From assembly GCA_021772215.1 (NCBI GenBank), contig JAJFMK010000086.1:1-6988 (forward strand): a DNA stretch of 6,988 bases, read 5' to 3'. The notes below the pieces were generated by a model that was not told where the DNA came from, did no database searches, and worked only from the letters and a program-made list of their open reading frames with translations. Source of the DNA: Chlamydiota bacterium. GTDB lineage: Bacteria; Chlamydiota; Chlamydiia; Chlamydiales; JAJFMK01. A program made the translations under genes and the position numbers. Each line of letters opens with the position of its first letter. The stretch's first letter is position 1. Below, piece by piece: positions 1-4,593 of the stretch.

Positions 1-2
1 CT

Positions 3-677
3 GAGCTCCCCCTATCATTTAGGAACATTGTCCTCTTTGATGATGGCTCCTACTCCGGAGGACAGTTGAGGGGCCATGTTATGGGTCTATTTCAAAAATT
101 TACAGAGCTTCAGCGCCAATCTTCATCTAAATCAAAAGTACAAAATGTGACTATCCATGCCGTCTGTCCCTACATGACCAATTTTGCAGTAGGATTGATG
201 AGACAGTGCCAAGAGGAGATTCGCGATCGCTCGAAAGGCCATATTACTCTTGAGTTTTACCACTCAGAAGTTATTCCAACAGTTGCAGAAAGTGTGTCAG
301 AGGCTAATAAAGACTCACTTAACGAGCTGTGGTGGAGTAAAGAAGCGCAAGAGGCTCAAAACGCGGGAAATGGCAGCAGTGTTGTTCCTAGAGTTGGAGC
401 TGACAGCAGAGGAATTTATCTATTTAACCATAAAATCCCCAACAGCGAATCTTTCCCAGAACCCATTGCCGAAGGAAGGGTTCACTACGGTAATGCAGTC
501 GATTTTCAACGAGTTGACGGAACATTTAGGTATTGGCTTCGAGAAATTGTTCCTCCCTATAAACCGTGCAAAAAGATGAAAAACTCCCCAGTTAAAAATA
601 GCGAATTAGGTCGCCCAGCTTCTAAAAAAACACGGATGGATGACGACGACGACTACAAGCCTACTAGGAGAGGGTAG
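3..677 (+). CDS. Phosphoribosyltransferase-like protein with NLS-like tail (5' end outside window)
   Basis: The frame is open from base 3 to the TAG at 675-677, giving 224 visible residues; the true start lies upstream. A TTG at 66 and an ATG at 84 are in frame but would cut through the best motif, so I treat the gene as partial. Visible residues 9-21 read IVLFDDGSYSGGQ, a run of hydrophobics, two Asp, then Ser-Gly, which resembles the PRPP-binding loop of type I phosphoribosyltransferases, although a Gly stands where the loop normally has a hydrophobic or Ser residue. Further on is a YLFNHKIPNSESFP segment and a Cys near CPYMTNF, both of which feel family-specific, but I cannot name the family. 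The last 40 residues are low-complexity: Lys/Arg-rich, then five Asp, then Arg-Arg-Gly. Within this tail PASKKTRMD (615-641) resembles the c-Myc nuclear localisation signal PAAKRVKLD. A secreted, host-acting protein is possible. The coding region is well supported; the function is tentative. Confidence 0.7.
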   Translation, partial: ELPLSFRNIVLFDDGSYSGGQLRGHVMGLFQKFTELQRQSSSKSKVQNVTIHAVCPYMTNFAVGLMRQCQEEIRDRSKGHITLEFYHSEVIPTVAESVSEANKDSLNELWWSKEAQEAQNAGNGSSVVPRVGADSRGIYLFNHKIPNSESFPEPIAEGRVHYGNAVDFQRVDGTFRYWLREIVPPYKPCKKMKNSPVKNSELGRPASKKTRMDDDDDYKPTRRG

Positions 678-1443
678 CTCTTTGCTGCATTAAGAGCTTC
701 CCTAGCCAGTTTTCTCCCGTTCCCTCGTCTCCTCTACCCCAAAAAGAGCTGCTCGTATCCTCTACAAGCTGTCTCTTTTTGGTATTTTTTAAGTAATCAG
801 CTAAAACTGGGTTTTGAGTAAATTTCTTTTGAAGAAGCTGACGCATTAGGGCCAATTTTTCCTCATCTCTAATCTCTTTACCGTGTTCTTCTCTTAATTT
901 TTGCATAGCTGTTTTGACTTTTCCTGGATCTGTAAAAACGGACAACTCTTTTGCCTTTGCTAGATCTAGAGAGGCCGCCTGCCTTGCCATATAGGGAATT
1001 TCCAGACAAAAATAGAACTTCGTCAAAAAAGAGAGATTTTCATCTCCTTTCATTCTTAAAAAAATCAGTGTAGGAAAGAAATTTGAAAAGCATTTGTAAT
1101 CATCTGACTTGGATTTAAAAAGGATATCATCTTCTTGATCACCATATGCTTTACGCGAAGGAGAAAAACATCTGCTTGTCCATTCACGATTAAATCGAGA
1201 GGCAAAAGCTTCCGGCTCTGGCATCTCAGCCACTTCTGTCTCGTTTGCGATTTTCGCAGCTAGGTCGCTGTAATATTTTGGTAGATCGTCTGGCTTCTTT
1301 CTCGAAACTTTCCACTGCCCCTGTTCACAAGATAAGTATCCAGTCGTAAAGAGCGGTTCATAAGATTTGCTATTTACTTCAAAAAATTCCCTTAATACAG
1401 CAGCTAAAGTCAAACGGGTCCCTCCTAATTTTTTTTGGTACAT
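664..1443 (-). CDS. NADAR (YbiA-like) domain protein with N-terminal extension
   Basis: Numbering here is from an ATG at 1449. The C-terminal part (about residues 109-258) follows the NADAR family represented by E. coli YbiA, an N-glycosidase fold acting on ADP-ribose-like or riboflavin-pathway ribosyl intermediates. Residues 116-124 read SDDYKCFSNF-like, matching YbiA SDDYGDFSNF. Residues 200-222 match the 'VM..AL..KF.Q...LR..LL.T' helix. FWGRGDEGTGENWLGKLLM (236-254) matches the YbiA block YWGDGGHGKGKNRLGYLLM without gaps. Differences: the EHYFQAQKF block is only loosely kept as EIPYMARQAA around residue 150, apparently without its Lys, and WGDG has become WGRG. The first 105 or so residues are an extension absent from YbiA. 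I prefer the ATG at 1443 because an AGG stands 7 bases before it, but only 1 base before the ATG at 1449. It lies 38 bases after the upstream gene and probably shares its transcript. Family call fairly sure; activity uncertain. Confidence 0.8.
   Translation of the reverse strand: MYQKKLGGTRLTLAAVLREFFEVNSKSYEPLFTTGYLSCEQGQWKVSRKKPDDLPKYYSDLAAKIANETEVAEMPEPEAFASRFNREWTSRCFSPSRKAYGDQEDDILFKSKSDDYKCFSNFFPTLIFLRMKGDENLSFLTKFYFCLEIPYMARQAASLDLAKAKELSVFTDPGKVKTAMQKLREEHGKEIRDEEKLALMRQLLQKKFTQNPVLADYLKNTKKRQLVEDTSSSFWGRGDEGTGENWLGKLLMQQRATLS
671..703. terminator. Hairpin at the convergent junction, possible terminator
   Basis: A perfect 7-base inverted repeat, AGCTCTT (676-682) and AAGAGCT (692-698), is separated by 9 bases. 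The stem extends outward through a T-T mismatch to AGGG/CCCT (671-674 and 700-703). It begins at the stop codon of the plus-strand gene and lies inside the last codons of the minus-strand NADAR gene. On the plus strand only a short, interrupted T run (TTTTCTCCC) follows after several bases, and there is no T run on the minus side, so it is not a textbook intrinsic terminator. Confidence 0.35.
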
Positions 1444-1481
1444 GATCATACCTATTTCTGATTAATCGTGAAGAAAAAAGA

Positions 1482-1913
1482 TTACTGAAGAGGTAGCCAG
1501 TCATCCCTGATATTGAAGCGTTTGTTGATATGCTTCTCCATCTCGAGCTGGATCAGCTCTTCATCGGTGAGGCCGGGGTAGCGTTTTTTTAGCTCATGGC
1601 GGTAGCGATCGAGAGCATCTTTGATCTCTTTAAGCTCCTTCCAACTTTTACTTTTTAACTTTTCGGGAGTTTTGACGAGAGCTCTTAAGATTGATTTGGG
1701 CAGATCTATCTCTTCGTAAGACCCTTTCTCCTTGGCATGCAGGCGTTTAAGATCTCTTTGCATCCTCATGATGAGAACAAGCTTATCTTGGCCATCATTT
1801 GAGCTCTGCTGGCCGGAGGCTTGATCCGCCTCTTCTAAGATCTTAGCTTTAAGCATCTTATCAAGTTCTTTAGCTAGAGCCTCTTCCGCTTTAGTAAAAT
1901 TAGTTTTTGCCAT
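1482..1913 (-). CDS. Hypothetical charged, helical protein (143 aa)
   Basis: I do not recognise this protein. It is strongly charged (many Lys and Glu) and, apart from a Gly/Ser/Gln/Asn-rich gap at residues 32-43, looks almost wholly alpha-helical, with heptad-like stretches at residues 8-30, 44-63 and 83-111. There is no signal peptide, no membrane segment and no Cys or His cluster, so a soluble cytoplasmic or secreted helical protein is most likely. The C-terminal part (RYPGLTDEEL then RFNIRDDWLPLQ) looks like a conserved end rather than random sequence. The ATG at 1911-1913 has a GGTGAG ribosome-binding site four bases upstream, and a TATAAT box lies about 40 bases upstream. The NADAR gene follows closely on the same strand, so the two may be co-transcribed. 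Being divergent from the transhydrogenase gene says little about its job. Confidence 0.8.
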   Translation of the reverse strand: MAKTNFTKAEEALAKELDKMLKAKILEEADQASGQQSSNDGQDKLVLIMRMQRDLKRLHAKEKGSYEEIDLPKSILRALVKTPEKLKSKSWKELKEIKDALDRYRHELKKRYPGLTDEELIQLEMEKHINKRFNIRDDWLPLQ

Positions 1914-1951
1914 ATACTCACCAACAGAGGGCTGGTTCTACCCTACCCCTC

Positions 1952-1957
1952 ATTATA
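1952..1957 (-). promoter_or_regulatory. -10 box for the minus-strand hypothetical/NADAR pair
   Basis: Read on the minus strand this is a perfect TATAAT, set in the 70-base gap between two divergent genes. Transcription would start near 1945 and give a leader of about 30 bases before the ATG at 1913. No good TTGACA-like -35 element is visible at 17-18 bases: the sequence there is TCTCGA. An obvious plus-strand promoter for the divergent transhydrogenase gene was not found in the gap. Confidence 0.5.
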
Positions 1958-1983
1958 TCAAATTTTTACTTTATTCGAGAGTG

Positions 1984-3381
1984 ATGAAGGAAATAGAAGT
2001 TGACCTGGCTGTAATTGGCTCAGGTCCTGCAGGTCAAAAGGGAGCGATCCAAGCAGCTAAGCTTGGAAAGCGTGTTGTCGTGATCGAAAAAGATGTCGAT
2101 CCCGGCGGCGCCTGCCTCTATTCCGGAACGATTCCCTCAAAAACACTACGTGAAGGAATTTTAGATCTCACCGGCTTTCACGATAAGAGTTTCTACGGCA
2201 AAGACTACCCAATTCGCGAGGTGAAGATCGGCGATCTTACCTATCGTCTAAGCCGCGTTTTGGAAGAGGAGAGCGACCTGATTCAGCGTCAGTTTGATAG
2301 AAACGGCGTGCAGCTGGCCAGTGGAACGGCTCGCTTCGATGATAATCACACCATTGTTGTCATGGACCGCAACTTTGAGATCACAACTAAAATTCGTTTT
2401 AAAAAGGCGCTGATTGCTACCGGCTCTATTCCGCGCAATCCACAAAATGTCCCCTTCGATAGCGAGGTTATTCTCGACTCTACACGCCTTTTAGAGATCG
2501 ACAAAATCCCAAAGACGATGCTTGTGCTCGGGGGCGGTATTATTGGCGCCGAATATGCGAGCTTCTTTGCTGCTTTGGGCACTGAGGTGACTGTCATTGA
2601 TAAGCGAGAACAGATGCTTCCGCTACTCGACCATGAGATCGGCCTGCAGATGCAAAAGGCGATGAGCGATATCGGTCTTAAGTTCTACGGTAAAAAGATG
2701 CCCGACATCATCTACCGCGAAGGGGATCGCGCCATCTGCGAATTCAAAGATGGCACCAAGATGGAGAGCGATATTCTCCTATACGCTCTTGGCCGTGAGG
2801 CGAACGCCCGCAAACTTAGAATCGAAAATGCCAGCATCGCACTCAATGAAAGGGGCTACATCCCTGTGAATGCGCTCTTCCAAACTTCGCAAGCCCACAT
2901 CTACGCCGCCGGTGATGTGATCGGCGGCCCCTGCCTCGCCTCGACCAGTATGGAGCAAGCGCGCCTCGCCATCCGCCACGCCTTCGGGGCACAGACGCAT
3001 CACTTCCCCTCTGTCTACCCTATCTGTATCTGGACGATCCCCGAGATCTCCTCCTGCGGCATGACAGAAGAGCAGCTGATTGAGATGGGCTTTAACTACG
3101 AGGTGGGCCGCGCCTACTACTACGAAATCGCCCGCAGCCACATCGACGGCTCGAAAGTGGGCCTCTGTAAGCTTCTCTTTCACGCTGAGACCTTAGAGCT
3201 CCTCGGCGCCCACGTCTTTGGCAAAGGCGCCAACGAGGTGATCCACATCGCCCAGGTTGCCATGAACCACAACGCCAAAATTGACTACTTTATTAACCAG
3301 GTCTTCAACTATCCTTCCTATGCCGAGGGCTTCCGCATCGCCGCCCTCAACGGCATCAATAAAGTTGCCCACCGCATCTGA
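1984..3381 (+). CDS. sthA: Soluble pyridine nucleotide transhydrogenase (Si-specific), flavoprotein
   Basis: Cytoplasmic FAD enzyme that passes hydride between NADPH and NAD+, usually draining excess NADPH. Numbering here is from a GTG at 1981. The N-terminal FAD-binding GSGPAG is at residues 13-18. GGACLYSGTIPSK (42-54) has one Cys where lipoamide dehydrogenases have CxxxxC; E. coli SthA likewise has a single Cys in GGGCTHWGTIPSK. The second Rossmann motif GGGIIG is at 184-189, followed by VIDKRE with an Asp at the end of the second strand, where E. coli SthA has Asn; this may favour NAD. The second FAD motif YAAGDVIGGPCLAS is at 308-321. The C-terminal NYPSYAEGFRIAALNG block corresponds to SthA NYPTMAEAYRVAALNG and lacks the His-Glu dyad of lipoamide dehydrogenase. 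The length (465 residues) is normal. ATG at 1984 is preferred over the GTG just before it; the ribosome-binding site (GAGA) is weak. Dihydrolipoamide dehydrogenase is the alternative, made unlikely by the missing second Cys. Confidence 0.93.
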   Translation: MKEIEVDLAVIGSGPAGQKGAIQAAKLGKRVVVIEKDVDPGGACLYSGTIPSKTLREGILDLTGFHDKSFYGKDYPIREVKIGDLTYRLSRVLEEESDLIQRQFDRNGVQLASGTARFDDNHTIVVMDRNFEITTKIRFKKALIATGSIPRNPQNVPFDSEVILDSTRLLEIDKIPKTMLVLGGGIIGAEYASFFAALGTEVTVIDKREQMLPLLDHEIGLQMQKAMSDIGLKFYGKKMPDIIYREGDRAICEFKDGTKMESDILLYALGREANARKLRIENASIALNERGYIPVNALFQTSQAHIYAAGDVIGGPCLASTSMEQARLAIRHAFGAQTHHFPSVYPICIWTIPEISSCGMTEEQLIEMGFNYEVGRAYYYEIARSHIDGSKVGLCKLLFHAETLELLGAHVFGKGANEVIHIAQVAMNHNAKIDYFINQVFNYPSYAEGFRIAALNGINKVAHRI

Positions 3382-3384
3382 AGC

Positions 3385-3414
3385 TTGACAGTTTCTTGAG
3401 ATAGTACGTATATT
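3385..3414 (+). promoter_or_regulatory. Sigma-70-type promoter of NEL paralog 1
   Basis: A perfect -35 TTGACA (3385-3390), an 18-base spacer and a -10 TATATT (3409-3414) begin only four bases after the transhydrogenase stop codon. Transcription would start near 3421. A strong ribosome-binding site (AAGGTGG, about 3426-3432) then precedes the ATG at 3439. The downstream paralog has the same boxes with the same spacing. Confidence 0.75.
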
Positions 3415-3438
3415 CAGCGCTAAAAAAGGTGGAAACCT

Positions 3439-4524
3439 ATGACCCCTATCACTTCTGCACTGACTGATCTTCCCCTACGAAACATTTCTTCTAGCAATTT
3501 TGCAGCAGATGTCACCTCTAGTGTGGACTCGATAACGCGTCCCATCTTCGCTAAGATGCAAGAACTTCTCATTCGTGCACTCATTCTCGCACGTACAGTA
3601 TGTCGCCTCGCTATCATCTCAGTTACCGTGATTTTCATTATCTGCATTGCAGTAGCCCTCTTCGAAGGCTCTCTCGAATCAGATGAAGCTACCATAGCTA
3701 AAGGGAACCCTGTCCCCCTAAGGCAGTGGCAAAAGCTAGCTGGCGGCTCTTTTAACTTAAGCTTTCTCGACAGGACATCTAAAAAAGAGCAAACGATACT
3801 GAACCGATTCCTTTGGAGGTTAGAAAACACTTCAGACTATAAACGAAGCCCCAAAGAACTAACCACAACCGTGCTACGGATGTTAGAGTCTTTAGACCCA
3901 GCCAAAGGATACAACAGCTTCAGGGAATTCTTTTTCACTTTTGTCGGCGAAAATCTTGAAGCGTGTTCAGATAGAGCCAACCAGACTCTAAACTTTGTCT
4001 ATACACGCTGGCGTTTAGCAACCCTCTCAAAAGAAAATACGAGCCCAATAAAGAAAATGGAGATCTTAGTCAAATGCGCCAAAGCGATCGCTCTAAGAGA
4101 CGCCGTTGAATTCAAAATGAGAAGCCAGCCCAATTACAATGAAAGCACAGAGATCTTTCTCTACTTTGATTGCCGATTCCAGGAGCAGATTGATGCCCCC
4201 ATTAAAAACATGTCTCACTCCTGGTGTGCCCTATTTTTTCTCTACACTGAATTTGATTTCACCGAAGGTGAGATCGTCGATATCGTCAACAACAAGATCT
4301 TTGATACGCTCTCTACCCTTCCTGAGCTCGACGAGGTGATGATGGAGGACCCTGAGTACAAAAAGCTGCACGATGACCTGCCAGAAATTCCAACAGAAAG
4401 CCAAGCAACTGAGTTTAAATTTGCCAAATCTGATTTAGTTCGAAAGCGGCTCAAAGATTGGCGTATTGAACTTAATCTCATTAAACCACGCTCTTTGGTT
4501 TTCTCTTTGACCCCACAATCTTAG
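3439..4524 (+). CDS. Putative membrane-anchored NEL-type E3 ubiquitin ligase effector, paralog 1
   Basis: This 361-residue protein has a Ser/Thr-rich N-terminus (1-35), one strong hydrophobic segment (about 57-75, extended back to 43 with three Arg), a short linker, and a domain from about residue 95 to 312 that resembles the NEL catalytic domain of Shigella IpaH and Salmonella SspH ligases. Matching landmarks in order are W97 with a following linker, FLWRLENT (124-131; IpaH9.8 FLDRLSDT), a helix ending in ENLEACSDR (171-179; IpaH ATESCEDR), the long helix after it, and ESTEIFLYF (235-243) aligning with the IpaH DEIEVYLAF stretch. C176 and D178 (codons from 3964) would be the catalytic Cys and essential Asp of the CxD motif. 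NEL enzymes form a Cys-ubiquitin thioester and act on host proteins after type III secretion. There are no leucine-rich repeats, which the classical family has. The C-terminus (LVFSLTPQS) differs from paralog 2 through a one-base indel. The similarity was judged from memory of IpaH. Confidence 0.75.
   Translation: MTPITSALTDLPLRNISSSNFAADVTSSVDSITRPIFAKMQELLIRALILARTVCRLAIISVTVIFIICIAVALFEGSLESDEATIAKGNPVPLRQWQKLAGGSFNLSFLDRTSKKEQTILNRFLWRLENTSDYKRSPKELTTTVLRMLESLDPAKGYNSFREFFFTFVGENLEACSDRANQTLNFVYTRWRLATLSKENTSPIKKMEILVKCAKAIALRDAVEFKMRSQPNYNESTEIFLYFDCRFQEQIDAPIKNMSHSWCALFFLYTEFDFTEGEIVDIVNNKIFDTLSTLPELDEVMMEDPEYKKLHDDLPEIPTESQATEFKFAKSDLVRKRLKDWRIELNLIKPRSLVFSLTPQS
4365..4480 (+). repeat. 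Direct repeat copy A: near-identical 3' end of the NEL paralogs
   Basis: These 116 bases align without gaps to 5739-5854, with about 11 differences counted by hand. They include a 41-base exact match (4439-4479 against 5813-5853). The repeat encodes the C-terminal tail of both proteins (HDDLPEIPTESQAT through WRIELNL). Similarity is clearly lower in the middle of the genes and absent at the 5' ends. Confidence 0.85.
4481..4509 (-). pseudogene. Vestige of the clpB 3' end within paralog 1
   Basis: Read on the minus strand this segment is almost the same as the last ten or so codons of clpB (5855-5884), including the clpB stop triplet TTA/TAA at 4481-4483. It differs by a few substitutions and one inserted A, which would shift the clpB frame. 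Here it is no longer next to clpB and is read only on the plus strand, as the C-terminus of paralog 1. It is most simply explained as sequence carried along when the clpB-adjacent ligase gene was duplicated. Confidence 0.6.
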
Positions 4525-4532
4525 CTATACTC

Positions 4533-4562
4533 TTGACATCCTTCTCTTACGGATCCTATATT
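4533..4562 (+). promoter_or_regulatory. Sigma-70-type promoter of NEL paralog 2
   Basis: A -35 TTGACA (4533-4538), an 18-base spacer and a -10 TATATT (4557-4562) begin eight bases after the stop of paralog 1. Box sequences and spacer length are identical to those of paralog 1, although the spacer and leader sequences are not alike. The ribosome-binding site is GGAAG (4585-4589), four bases before the ATG at 4594. Confidence 0.75.
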
Positions 4563-4593
4563 TACACCTCAAAACCAACTAATTGGAAGCAAT

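Noticed and set aside
624..630. Run of seven A as a phase-variable or frameshifting site
   Set aside because: Too short and near the end of the gene; AAA-AAA Lys codons explain it, and no alternative frame of interest follows.
639..662. DDDDDYK stretch resembling an epitope-tag or engineered sequence
   Set aside because: It does not match the FLAG order (DYKDDDDK) and is encoded by a simple GAC repeat in a low-complexity natural tail; no vector-like sequence surrounds it.
1927..1951. Inverted repeat GAGGG/CCCTC in the leader of the minus-strand hypothetical gene, possible operator or riboswitch stem
   Set aside because: Only five pairs with a 15-base loop; easily chance, and no known riboswitch features.
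2248..3183. Minus-strand open frames inside the transhydrogenase gene
   Set aside because: They lie opposite a clearly conserved gene, contain no recognisable motifs and arise from its codon composition.
1984..3381. Dihydrolipoamide dehydrogenase (lpdA) as identity of the flavoprotein
   Set aside because: Only one Cys in the redox motif and a C-terminal NYPSYAEG in place of the His-Glu dyad segment; both point to SthA.
3420..3830. Minus-strand open frame of 136 codons opposite the start of NEL paralog 1
   Set aside because: The plus-strand gene has a strong promoter, a ribosome-binding site and a paralog; the reverse frame has none of these and is not preserved in the second copy.
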